Shown: positions 26,574-37,930 of the stretch, one piece after another | How the letters are laid out: every line of letters begins with the position of its first letter | Position numbering within the stretch: the stretch's first letter is position 1 | Assembly: GCA_013397845.1 (NCBI GenBank) | Contig: VZTG01003804.1 | Location: forward strand, 313,425-377,424 | Length of the DNA: 64,000 bases | Direction of reading: 5' to 3' | DNA from: Melanocharis versteri | Taxonomy: Eukaryota > Chordata > Aves > Passeriformes > Melanocharitidae | Program-made: the position numbers and the translations under genes | Notes under the pieces: model-generated | Told to the model about the DNA's origin: nothing | Databases searched by the model: none | Seen by the model: the letters and a program-made list of their open reading frames with translations, nothing else

Positions 26574-29500
26574 CTCTAATTTATATTGTGGAAGAAAAAT
26601 ACATGGTTTTTGTCATAAATAAATTAGAAGTAAAAATGCTCCATTTCAATTAAGAAATGAAACTTTGTTGGTTTTAAAACATTTGGGTTTTTTTGGTTTT
26701 TTTTTTTAATTTCAATCCATATTTCAGCAAAACTAAACTCCCTGAGGAAGTTTTGATGCTGATGGAGCAGCAATCTTAGATGAAGGATGGTTCTTTAGGA
26801 AATCTTCAAATGGTTCCTGCAGGAATTATTTACACTGGGAGAAAGGATCTTAGTTTGCTGAGTGTTTTATTGACATAGATTGGAAGTGATCACTGCATGA
26901 GAAAGCTACTGATCTTAAAGACACACAAGAGACAAAACAGGGAGAGAGAAGTCTGACAGCAGACATCAAGATCACATTTAAGATTTAGCTTGTCTCTTCA
27001 TAACTTGGCTGCATATTAGATGCTTTACTTAGGGCAACATGACTCTTAGAACTGGTAGCTTTGGAAATTGCCTGTGGGTTTGTTTTTTTTTTCTGAACCA
27101 CGGGTTAGATGTTTATGAAATGTGTAGGAAAACAAATAGGAAATTCAAAGTCCAGTGGCTGAAACTTTTTTTTTCATATGGCCAGAGGTAGGAAAAAGAG
27201 GACTTAGAGGTCTCCCTGTTTCCTGCTTCATTTGCAGTAATGAAGGACCCACAGAACAATTGCATTCACAAGGTGAAAAATAAGATTTATTTTTGGTGAA
27301 ATGATTAAAGCAACTCTGTGACAGAAAATATTAAAGGATTCTTTCTAAAGCAGTTCCGCAGTGCTTCAGGAAAGCTGGCTGGAATAGCCTTACTCTTAGT
27401 ACTTGTTCTTCAGAGTTGGCCTTCTCCACAATGTCTTTCTGTCTCCTGTTGCACCTGTTGGAGCTGACAGGTAAGAAAAATATTTCTATACCTGTATGGG
27501 AGCAAGTCAGAGGAGTCACATTCACAGCATTACTCAAATTTATTGTTCAAAGAAATTCATTTAGAAACCTCTGTTATAACTGTAAGTTTTTCAAACAATC
27601 AAATCTGAGAGGTAGGTTTCTAGGCAGTGGTCTGTCTACCTGCAGGAGGAACTTTTCTCCTTTGAGAGTCTCTCTTGTAGTTACAAAAGAGAAATATGTA
27701 CTTCCACATTTTTAGAGGCCTCTTTGATCCATTTATCCTAGATGGTCATTTTAAGATGAGATTAATTACCCTCTGGAGGCAGACACCTTTAGAAAGGAAA
27801 AATACCATGATTTAAATACCTCAGGAATGACTTCGTGTGTTTTGGATTTATTGATGTCATCAAACATATAAATGAAAAATCTCTTTCGGATTAAATTTGT
27901 TTAGCTAATCCAAGTACGTGACCAGTGGATTTGGCTGTACACAGGTGGTAATCAATTATGAGTCTGAAACAGCAGGAGATAAATACAAACAAAGAGCCCT
28001 GCGTATGACAGACCTGTACAAATATATCGGTCACTTTTCTTCAGCGGTATCTGACTTGTCTTTGTGCCTTAATCAATAAAGTTATCAAATGATTAAACAA
28101 GTTGATTTGTCCATCATTTTTAGAACATGTCCCTGCTCATAACTCTTCAAAGTCACACAGAATTTGCATGTGATATTATATTATCCTCTAGAAGGCTTTT
28201 TCTTTCCTGCAGGAAAAGTTACCTGTCGCCTAATACAATCTTATATTCAGTAATGGCTTATGTGACATTACCAGTGATTTTGACACGGTTTTCTTATGCA
28301 GGCCTGGGGGTTTTTTGGTTTTGCTTTGCTTTTTTCTAATTCATATGCAGTTAACATTGAATATATGCATGCCTCAGTTCTTTATTATTGAGTAGTATTT
28401 TAATGAAGCACTGTGGTGTGTTGACCCTGACCAGAAGCTAAGCACCTACCAGGCTGCTTGCTCTTTTCCCTGCAAGTGGGGTGGTAAAGAGAACTGGAAG
28501 AACAAAAACTGAAAACTTATGGGTCAAGATGAGGTTTTATAAGCAAAGCAAAGCTGTGCAAAGAAGTGCACTCAATGAAAACTTTTGAATCCATTCCTCT
28601 TCTCACCATGTTCTATGAATATTTGGCTATAAATCCCTCTTCTACCATATTTTCCTTAGATATATTTATTTTCAGACTCTTTTTTTTTTTAGGTTAGCTT
28701 AGATAAAATCTGTAATCATCATACTGAGTAAATCCTATTCCTTGGATTCTATCTGTGTAACAATATGCACAATATAAAAAACTTAATTGCTTAGTTTAGG
28801 CATTTGAAGTACACCCTGGGGAGCATTTGCCAGAAGGTTTGTTAAAATTCTTACATTCCTTATAAGGTCCAGGCCTAATACTAGCGCTTAAGAAAACCTT
28901 TAAGCAACACGCCATCTAAAACTCAAGCTTTGGAATTTAAAAGCTTAATTCCTACTGTGAATCTAGCCTCAAGGCATTAGATAACTTTTTTGCAGCCAGA
29001 TCTTCCAAGATGTGGTGTAGGAAGCATGTTCTCAAAACAAATTGTGACAAAATTTAGATCAGAATAAATTTATTTCAATTAATTAAAGCAGCAGTTTAAG
29101 AGGAATACTGGAATTCTGTAGCTATAATACACAGTATCTGAGAAGTTTCCTGGTCTTACTACAAGGCACTATGGGGACGCGATAACCAGTTTCAGCAATC
29201 ATGATATAATTACAAAGAGATAACATCTTTCAAAAGATACTCTTTTTTAGATAGAAGAAATTGCATTCTTAGGAAAGAAATTAAGCCCCATAGGAATAAC
29301 CTGGAGCTCATGAATGCAGGGAATGAAGAAACTTGAAGTTAGCGCCTTTAAAAGCATGCATAGCTCTGGGGAAACCATCCTATTCAGCCTAACACAAGAA
29401 GAAATTGATCTGTGACCAGATAGCTCTCAAGGACAAAAGTACTAGAGCTGACTGAGAAAGCCAGTTTGGGCCACAATCTCCAGGAAAGATAACAAACGTC

Positions 29501-30924
29501 TGATATTTTTGCAAGTATATTTCAACTTTCTCATTCTGTTAGCTCTGTATCTCTTTCTATTACTGTTCGGGGCAGGGATGAGTAGTTTGAAAGTGGAGGT
29601 GGGAGTGAGAGGGGGTCATTTTGTCTACATTTCTGGTTATGGGGAAAAACCCCGAAATTTTGAAACACAAAGAAGGTTCTACATTTTACAGAATCCTTGT
29701 TTTAAGGCTCAGCTTCACAATGAAACTACCGCAGCAGTGTAGTAAAGAAACTTTACATTGTTGTATAGCTATCTTTGCATATGATTCAGACATAAGGCAA
29801 GCAAAGGCTAAGGCAAGCCTACAATACTTCTTTTGTTATGTTTCCTTGCATTTGTCATGGATCAAATGCCTGGAGATAGATAGCATAGATAGCACAAATA
29901 TCAAGTAATTAAGCTATGATTTCTAGATGACAGGTCCGTATCATGCATATTAGGGCTTCACCTGCATTAATTTTAATGAAAACTTTATTAAGCAATTATC
30001 TCTTTTATGTGCTATGCACTTTCCTGAGGATTACAGAAGGTGTAATTTCTTAACAGTGGAATATTTTCCAAAGGAGCAATTTTAATTATTTTTGCTATGT
30101 CTTGGTTTGCCCCAGCACCTGGTTAACAAGGGGCAATTTCATTTTCCTCTTTTAGGATTGTCATAAGGAGCTGAGTCTTACCCAGTTTATAGAAGTTTTA
30201 CATGCGCTGTGTGCTGCCATCCCTTCTGTTCTGAAGTCCCTTGTGCTCTTCTTCTTTCTTTTTCCCACACCCTGCCCCCACATCTCTCTCAATTTCAACA
30301 TATACCAAAACCTATTTAATGAATGAAAAACAGTCCCAACTGTCACAGGCATTTAAAGCATGACCATCATTTTTCACAAATCCTAAAATCCTTCCCCTGG
30401 GATCCTTGTTCAATCCATTCTTGAAAACATGTTAAGCATGTTGTGATTTTGCTTTTTTTTTTTTCTTTATGCTTCTTGAAGTACAGTTTGATATTTACAT
30501 CTACTGCACATGTGACAATGTAGAAGGGTTTTTCCCTCCATCTTTTTAAGACAACTTCCCATGACAGCATGGTTGAAGCATCAACAATGCTACATCTTTT
30601 GTCACAATGATTACAAGCATGCCTTTTTTCATCTGTTTTAATCATTCATGGGGAATGGTATCTGAATTCTGAGCAGTGGTCTAAGAGGTGATAATCTGAA
30701 TTCTAAAAATTTGTGTTTGTAGCTATGTCAGTTCCATGTAATTACTGCAATGAGGTGTATGTAGAGGCACTAAACAATATTAACTATACTCTGTAAAGTC
30801 AGAAGGAACAGTAACTAATAAAAACCCAAAATAATACACTGAAAGGTCTCTAGAAAGGGGACTTGGATTTGTTACAAACCACCCTAGAAGGCAAGGGTAA
30901 CCCAGGACCTTATTAATAGATCCC
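26574..30924. other. Non-coding DNA, nothing firmly recognised
   Basis: AT-rich sequence with several T runs (near 26691-26708 and 27080-27091). A weak leader-exon-like signal at 27431 is listed separately. Nothing else stands out except an unremarkable unique block at about 28850-28990. Confidence 0.6.
27431..27476 (+). other. Possible signal-peptide-like first exon (weak)
   Basis: An ATG with A at -3 opens 13 codons reading MSFCLLLHLLELT, and one more base precedes a near-consensus splice donor CAG|GTAAGA at 27471. A short hydrophobic leader interrupted after the first base of a codon is the usual form of leader exons in secreted and immunoglobulin-type proteins. There is no recognisable second exon in the next kilobase, no CpG-rich promoter and no homology that I can name. 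Chance is the more likely explanation. Confidence 0.12.
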
Positions 30925-31237
30925 TTAGGGTGTAGCCAGGTAGGGGTCAGCCTCTTCTCCCAGGTAATAAGTGACAGGACCAGAAAAAATGGTCTTTAAT
31001 TGTGCCAGGGGAGGTTAGATTGGATATTAGGAAAAAAATCTTCACTGAAAAGGGGTGGTTGAGCATTGGAACAGTCTGCCTAAAAAAGAGGTGGAGGCAT
31101 CATCCCTGGAAATTAAAAAATAACTTGTGAATTTGGCAGTTAGAGACGTGGTCTGGTGGTGAACATGATGGTGCTGGGTTAACAGATGTACTCGACGATT
31201 TTAGAGGTCTTTTCCAAACTAAATTATTCCATGATTT
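30925..31237 (+). mobile_element. CR1 LINE 3' end fragment
   Basis: A recognisable CR1 3' end: 'agggtgtagccaggtaggg', 'cctcttctcccaggtaat', 'gacaggaccagaaaaaatgg', 'gattggatattaggaaaa', 'gaacagtctgccta', 'catccctggaaatt' and the final 'gaggtcttttccaaactaaattattccatgatt'. It is in the forward orientation. These segments correspond to the last codons of the CR1 open reading frame and its 3' UTR, with stops and indels. It is 5'-truncated, as expected for target-primed LINE insertion. The subfamily is not the same as the 26.4-kb copy, judging by the tail wording. Confidence 0.9.
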
Positions 31238-34200
31238 AATATTCAGAATTTATTGTACAATCCGCTTTATTTTTCCATCCAGTTAAACCCTGCTTGTAAA
31301 GAGCTGTTTCTAGAGGCCTTACATCTTAATATGGCCACCACAATTCTTCAACCCCCAAGCTTCTCTAACACAACTAATAGGTCATTATTTCCTCACAAGT
31401 TTCTCAACTTCTCTACTTGTGATTTTTTTTTTTTTTAAATACTATGTTTTTATGTCTCATTTGGGCTTAAATCTAAGTCCTTGCCATGTTTTTATTTTGG
31501 CTGTAATCTGTTGCTACCTCTACCAAAGTCTTGATTAGAGGCATCATGGAAGTTAACAGTTGGGAAGAAATTATTCTATTACCTATAGCACCACCCACCT
31601 TGCTGCCAGTGATGTGTAGGTTTATATTTGAATCGGTCAGCTTTTCAGAGCTATTCAGAAAAATGTAATATTTACATTTTTAAATTTTCATCTTCTTTGG
31701 TGATTATTGCTGATTAAAACACCACAATATTTTACCAAACATAATTTTATGTTCACAATTTCTCACCAGGACTTTTTATAAACTCATTGATGTCTCAGTC
31801 CTCAACCTATAATACCAGAAATTAACTGCATTAGCAACAAGAGAAAAATGTTTGAAAAAAATTTTTTAACTTCTTTTTTTAGTTTTTACATATCTATGAA
31901 AGTGAATAATTAACCACAAATTATTAAAAATGAACAAATGCAATTGTTTAGAGATTATTTAGGGAGGACAGATTGAGATGCAAACCAATGTAAATTATTT
32001 GGCATTAATTGTATTCTTAGTTTGAAATATAATCCATGGGTTACAATGTGATTTGATTACATTTTCATTGTATTCATGTTGACAATATAAATTCTCAAAA
32101 TAATAAAGCTACCTTTTTAATAAAAACAGAAGTTTCTGATAAAGTATGTTTATTTAAAAGCACTTCTAAGAGTGGAAGTTCTTTGACTTTTGGATTTACG
32201 TCAGTATACAGATTATGTGTACAGTCTAAATATTGAGCTCATGGAGTTGAAATTTTGCCAAAGTGATTTGAATTCTGGGGTTTTCAGAATGTCAGCTGCT
32301 GTAGTAGTATCCAATTAAGGAGCTGCATTAAATTGCAGACATTAGTGTAGTGCTATCTGTTACTAATTCAACTTTTATGGGCACCATCAGAAAGTTTTAT
32401 TTCTAACAGGTTGCATATATAAATTACTTACAAATAAAAATTATCTAAGTACTGCTTCTTACAATGCCTTTAACCAGTCTGAAATAAAGAACTGTGTTAA
32501 AGGAAATAGCCTTTTTCAGTAACTGTCTTTTATAGCTATTTATGTAGATTTTAGACCAATGTGGATTTGATTTAATCATATGGCGTATATATTTGTACAA
32601 AAGGTGACCAGCAGTGAAGCAGTACACATATATCATAAGCTATTTTTAATTTCCCTTGTATTTTGAGTCTGCTTCCTCTAGCCATTGAAATATGAATGCT
32701 TCAACGTGCCTGTAATACTTTATCTTATTCTTGAGGTAAGGTCACTTGTGTTCAGTAGCAAAACCCCACAGCTGTTCTTTTTAAAGCTGTCGTGATGAAC
32801 ACACTCATGTACTAGCAAAGGACTTAAAGTGAATGGTTTTTCAGGGAATAGTTTTTAAACAATATAAATTTAAAAATATTCTAGCAGAACAAAAGAGATA
32901 AAATATTTGATAGACAAAGTTTGCAACTTCTATAGCAGAATAACACTCCTCTAATGAATGCGTCAATACTACAGGAAAGATTTCAATGACCAAAAAGAAA
33001 AAAATGCAGGATGTTTATAGGTTGAGATGCACTAATTGTAACCAGAAGTGTGTGGTCAGTTCTAGAATGGGAAGAATGCAAGAAGAAACCTGTGTACTCA
33101 AAGAGTTTTTACGTCTGAATATATAGCCTACTAAAGTGATTAACATTTTCCCTGCTGTTTCTTCATCTTAGACAATCTACTGATTGTCCTTGTGTGGTGA
33201 TTCTGTCTGGTTGTGTCTGAGGGTGAGACAGAGCAATTAGGACTTTTTTTTTTTTTAATTACTCAGAGTGTTAGTTGAACTTCGGACCCAGATGGCGTTG
33301 AAATATTGAAAGGGAGACTATTGTCATAGTGATTGAAAGATACCAATGTCTCATGGCCCAGGAGGATTACAGAGACCCTGATTTTGCTAGTCAGATTCGG
33401 TGTTTATGTACCCATGACAATGGCCTTCAGCACCATTTCAGAATTACACGTGCACTTTTGGAAAACAGCTTGGTGTTTGTCTAAATGCTCACACGTTGCA
33501 GGATTTCTCAAGCTTTACTGGTGTTGAATGATAGAATTATTACTGCCTAGACGATCAGTGCCCTACTGCTGTATGCTTGTTTGATCCCCATGATGTTTAC
33601 TATAACATCTTCCCCTAGCAGGGGAGAATCAGTGGTGAGTTGTTGTTGAAATTCTTGGTTTGAGACACAGTTTGGGCTGAAATGCTGTTCAGTTTAGTTG
33701 ACTTGGAGAGCTTGGAACAAGGACGTTCCGTGAGAAGCCCCGAAAGAAGAAGGTGTAAGTAGTTGTGTATGAAGTTATATAAGAATATAACTTTTTAGGC
33801 AATATGGTTGGAAAATAGCCTTCAAGCTGTATGCAGAAGGGAAAATATCATGAATACAGGATTTAAAGACAGCCCCAACTAATTTTTTGTCAAGAATATT
33901 TTCTCCTGTAAAGTGTGACTCTTCGCTTCTCTTTCCATCTTTTTTTGCTGCTACATAATATTTTGGTTAGGTGGAGGTGAACATACTTTGAATTTATTTA
34001 GTAGGAGATACTTTTAGTCATTTATTCAGTAATTAATCAGAGGGAGATTGGGGACCTGCAAAGGTTATAGGAAATGGAATGGCTCCAGCCTCTGCACAAC
34101 CCAGACTGCTGTAAACTATTATTCTGTCGTATTTTAAAGGAAGACAGGCAGACAGCTGAGCTCTGTAAGGCCTTATATATGTTCTGAATTTAACAGAGAT

Positions 34201-34265
34201 TTGAAGTTGCTTAGGGCTTATGAGAAAGTGGCAGCCAAATAAAGACCTAGATAGGGTAGGGATAT
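31238..34265. other. Non-coding DNA, nothing recognised
   Basis: AT-rich sequence with a few T runs (31422-31437, 33245-33257). No mobile element or gene was identified. Confidence 0.6.
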
Positions 34266-34328
34266 GTTTTTTGTTAGGTTTTTGTTTGTTTGTTTGTTTT
34301 TGTTTTTTGTTTTTTGTTTTTTTTTTTA
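34266..34328. repeat. T-rich (TTTG)n simple repeat
   Basis: TTTTTTG, then four TTTG units, then TTTTTTG units and a closing T run. There are almost no A or C bases. Confidence 0.9.
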
Positions 34329-34989
34329 GCAGTCCTTTAAATCCCTAAAATTGTTGTGTGTTAGAAAGAGGACTTTATCTTGAAGACCAGTGAAACTCTA
34401 GCCCAGTGGCTGGAATTATATGAACTGACTCTCAGTCTGTGTGTTTTCAGGTTCCTGGAAAGTTTGCAAATTAACTGAGACAAAATGTCAGGTTCATTGT
34501 TGTTCTGTTTTACCAGTTTTGATCCCAGCTTCATGGTTCAAAGATAACTTGTAGAGCTGAAGCATACTCACAGAAAATAATCTCTGAAAGAATATCAGAG
34601 AATGGATTTATTTATGTTATTCAAATGGATTGATTGACATATCTCTTAAATATTTCATTTGAATTAAAATATGCTATAGGAGCTATAGTGATATGTAACA
34701 GGAAAGTTTGTAAAAATCACACCATTACTTTTCCACATTAGATTCACAATATTTCATCTCTTCAGGTATCCAACTATCAGGTATTCTAACTACAAATATT
34801 CTGCCTCCTTGTTTGTAACCTATAATACGTATGGAAATTTCCTTCTGCAGCTGGGTAGAAAGAGTTAACAACTTAAACCAAGAATGAGAAGGGAAGGCAA
34901 GAGCAACTTAGCAGCACTGCAAGAGACCTATGGACAGGGTCAATGGGTAAAGGGCATGGGGTGACATGACAAGAAAGCACTTACACATC

Positions 34990-35752
34990 AGCAAGGAAGT
35001 GCCTAAAAGGCACCATTCTGGGGAGATCTCCCAACCCTTTCCTGGAACTCAGCTTGGGATGGCTGACTGAAGTGTCTGTATACTAATGCAAGCAGCATGG
35101 AGGATAAACAAAGCAGGACTTTGATCATGTCAGGATCTTTGAGACTTTGCAGGATGGTTCCCATGACTGGAGTGTTGCAATCAAGGGATACAGGCTCATT
35201 AAGAAGGACAGAAAAAAAATACAAAAAATTAAGCTGCCCTTTATATGAGAGGGCAGCTGGAGGGCATGGAAGCTTTGTCTAGGCTTAGTGGGGTTGAATC
35301 CAGAGATAGAGATAGAAATGTTAAAGTCCAAGTGGAACTGAGCCTGTTCAGGGATGTCTAATACAACAAGAAGAATAGAGATGACAAAAGGAATTCCTTA
35401 TAAACATGGGTTCATTGCTCAAGGAAATGGGGGCCTGGTTACGAAGGATGGAGCCAGGCTTGTTTCAGTGGTGCCCTGTGATAGGACCAGAGGCAATGGT
35501 CACCACCTGAAACACAGGAGATTCTCTCTGATCATCTGAAAACACCTTTTTACTGTGAGAGTGACTAGGCACTGGCATAGGTGTCACAGAGAAGTTGTGG
35601 GGTCTCCCTCTTCGGAGGCATTCAAAAGCTTCTAGATATGGTCCTGGACAGCCAGCTCTAGGTGACCCTGCTGTATCTGAGGAGTTGGACCACATGACTT
35701 CTGGAGGTCCTTTACAATTTCAACTTTTCTGTTATTCTGGGATTGTGTGAAT
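34990..35752 (+). mobile_element. CR1 LINE: 5' endonuclease part joined to 3' end (RT missing)
   Basis: The left part (about 34990-35330) matches my memory of the start of the CR1 ORF2 region. 'ctggaactcagcttgggatg' precedes 'gtctgtatactaatgcaagcagcatgg', and 'catgactggagtgttgcaatcaaggg' translates as HDWSVAIKGYRLIKKD, a part of the AP-type endonuclease region of CR1. The right part (about 35440-35752) is the CR1 3' end: 'ggagccaggcttgtttcagtgg', 'gaccagaggcaatgg', 'acctttttactgtgagagtg', 'tctaggtgaccctgctgtat' and 'ggaggtcctttacaatttcaa'. The whole reverse-transcriptase region that normally lies between them is absent. Both parts are forward. A single copy with a large internal deletion is the simplest reading; two neighbouring insertions are possible. 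Stops and indels make it non-functional. Confidence 0.8.
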
Positions 35753-37225
35753 CTCTGAAATCAATATTCTATATACTATGGTTTTCTGATTCTATGCAGT
35801 ATTTCAGATAGATTGTAGATAATCATTGTGCATTTATTTCTTGTACTTCTATTCACTGACTCTTCTACCTAATGATAAGAAACAAATGTCTATTTTCTGG
35901 TCCCTACAGAAACTTGCTAGTCATTCATCTGAACTTCAGGAAAATATGGAATTAATTTCTAATGTAGTCAACTTGATCCATGTATGTTTTCCAGCACTTC
36001 AAATTTGCCTTCATACCAACAGGATGAAATACCTTTATGCAGGCAACAGTTTCCTATTGTTTTTCTTTTTTTCTTCACTGAACAACCAAAATGCAAAAAG
36101 AAAACCAATTATAAAAATTATAAACTGCTATTTTTATATATTGAATTTGCCTTTTACATACTTTATAATGAATTTTTCTGCCTGGTTATTTTAATTGGCT
36201 AGTTCCTCAGCATATCCTAATCGCATAATTAGGTTAAAGTTATTAGCAGTGCCTTGTGTTCAGCAAAATCTATGCATTTCTGAATATATAGTATGACTTG
36301 ATTTTTTGGTACAATTAGCTAGCACCTAATGTCTTCAGTTGCACAGCTGTAATAAATTAGACCTAATGTTTGCATGGTACTAATTCACCGTATTCTACAA
36401 GGATAGAAAATTAAAGAAGTTCGGCTTGTTCTATGATCATTTGCAGAACTGAAGGGAACAAATGTATTCTTGAGGTATTAACCTTTCACTGTTTTCAGTT
36501 TCATGGTCATATGAAGGTTCTATTTTTGTATCAGGCAATCATAACCATCACATTAATGTTTTTGCTCTGGTCTGATTAGCACTCCTCCTTTGGTTCCGAC
36601 AGCAACTCCATGACAACTGTCCACATTTTTTACATAATCAGAACTTTAGTCCTATTTTTGAAATAGCCAGAACTCCTCTTGTATCACAGCATGCAGAAAA
36701 AAAGCCTGTCAAACAGTCATTTTAAAGTTTCTATGATAAAATTCTGTGATGATCAGTAAAATAATTAGGGAACAATATAATTGAATACTTTACTGGCTTA
36801 ATTTACAGTGCTCTGAATGAAGTACAAGTGAAAATCTTAAAAGTCGTCTTCCTCTCCTTGTAAAGCAATTATGTGTTTATTCTTGAAGTATAAATGTAAT
36901 CCCTTTGGGCTGTCCTCATTTTCAAATTTCAGAAGTAAAATGCAAAGAATATGAGATAAATCATGAAGCAGTATATGTTTTGTAACTTGCACTTCAGTAT
37001 ACCTGGATCCTTTCATTCTGCTCTTTGAAGAATTAACAAACTCCTTTATCATTAGGGTATGGGAGAAAAATTGAATAAACAGGTTCAAATTAAACCTTAC
37101 TGTTTTGCCTTCTGATGTTTCAGGAAAGAGTGCTTTCATTATGCAGAGGAAATAGTTTGCACTCTCATTTTTTAGCAAAGCTGCCATTAGCTGGAAAGTT
37201 GGCATAGGATAGGAACCTCTGCATT
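35753..37225. other. Non-coding DNA, nothing recognised
   Basis: AT-rich sequence. The 122-codon reverse open frame at 37205-36837 begins with ATG but has no recognisable domain, and its length is within chance for this composition. The 36190-36480 part is a unique block with several TAAT/ATTA motifs. Confidence 0.55.
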
Positions 37226-37376
37226 ACAAAAAAACCCAAACCAAACCAAAACAAAAAAACAAAAAACAAAACAAACAAAAAAAACAAAACAAAAAACAAA
37301 AAACAAAAAAAAACCCACCAACAACAATGAAAAACAAACAAACAAACAAACAAACAAACCCCAAAAAACCAAAAAC
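37226..37376. repeat. A/C-only tract with (CAAA)n
   Basis: About 150 bases made only of A and C, except for one TG at 37328-37329. It is a mix of CAAAA units, A runs and a regular CAAA array near 37335-37359. It is the reverse-strand counterpart of the TTTTG-rich tracts elsewhere. The Phe/Val/Cys/Leu-rich open frames on the reverse strand are artefacts. Confidence 0.95.
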
Positions 37377-37860
37377 GAAGCACCCTAAGTGGGTTTCTAC
37401 TGGAATTTGAAAGTCTTTGTAAAGTCTGTTATAAAATATTTCCTGATTCTTTAAGAATTTTTACCTAATGCCTCCCCCCAGCCCTTCCATTTTCCAAATT
37501 TCGCTGTTGCAAATCCAATGGTAAATTCACAGATTTCAAGTAAGATTAGAAGACTACCATTTACTTGAGAACTGAAATGAAGAGCTTAATAAAATTGTGT
37601 TTATTCTAAATATTTCCCTGGCTGATCATTTAAAATAGTCCTCAAGATATTCACCATAACAAAATTAAATTTATTGGTTTATATGTTACCAATATGTCCC
37701 TGCAATTTCTTTTAAAATGGCATAATCATAGATATTACTCTGTTCTGAAAACTGTTTAAATATAGCTAGAAATAGAGAACAATTTTTTTTAGGATTTAGA
37801 TACAGGTTTGGGGCTTTGGCATTTTCTATATGTTTAACAAAGCCTAGCTTTTTTGAGAAG

Positions 37861-37930
37861 GAAAAAAAAACAAAAAAAAAGAAAACCCAAGAAACCAAGA
37901 AACCAACTAACCAAACTACCAAGCAAAAAA
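37861..37930. repeat. A-rich imperfect repeat
   Basis: A runs are followed by GAAACCAA / CTAACCAAACTACC units, with very few T bases. It is a degraded low-complexity tract similar to the A/C tract 0.5 kb upstream. Confidence 0.8.

Noticed and set aside
36837..37205. 122-codon ATG-started open frame, reverse
   Set aside because: No recognisable domain and no poly(A) or promoter context. A few frames of this length are expected by chance here.
37165..37383. Phe/Leu/Cys-rich frames that look like membrane proteins
   Set aside because: Translation of the A/C-only tract on the reverse strand.
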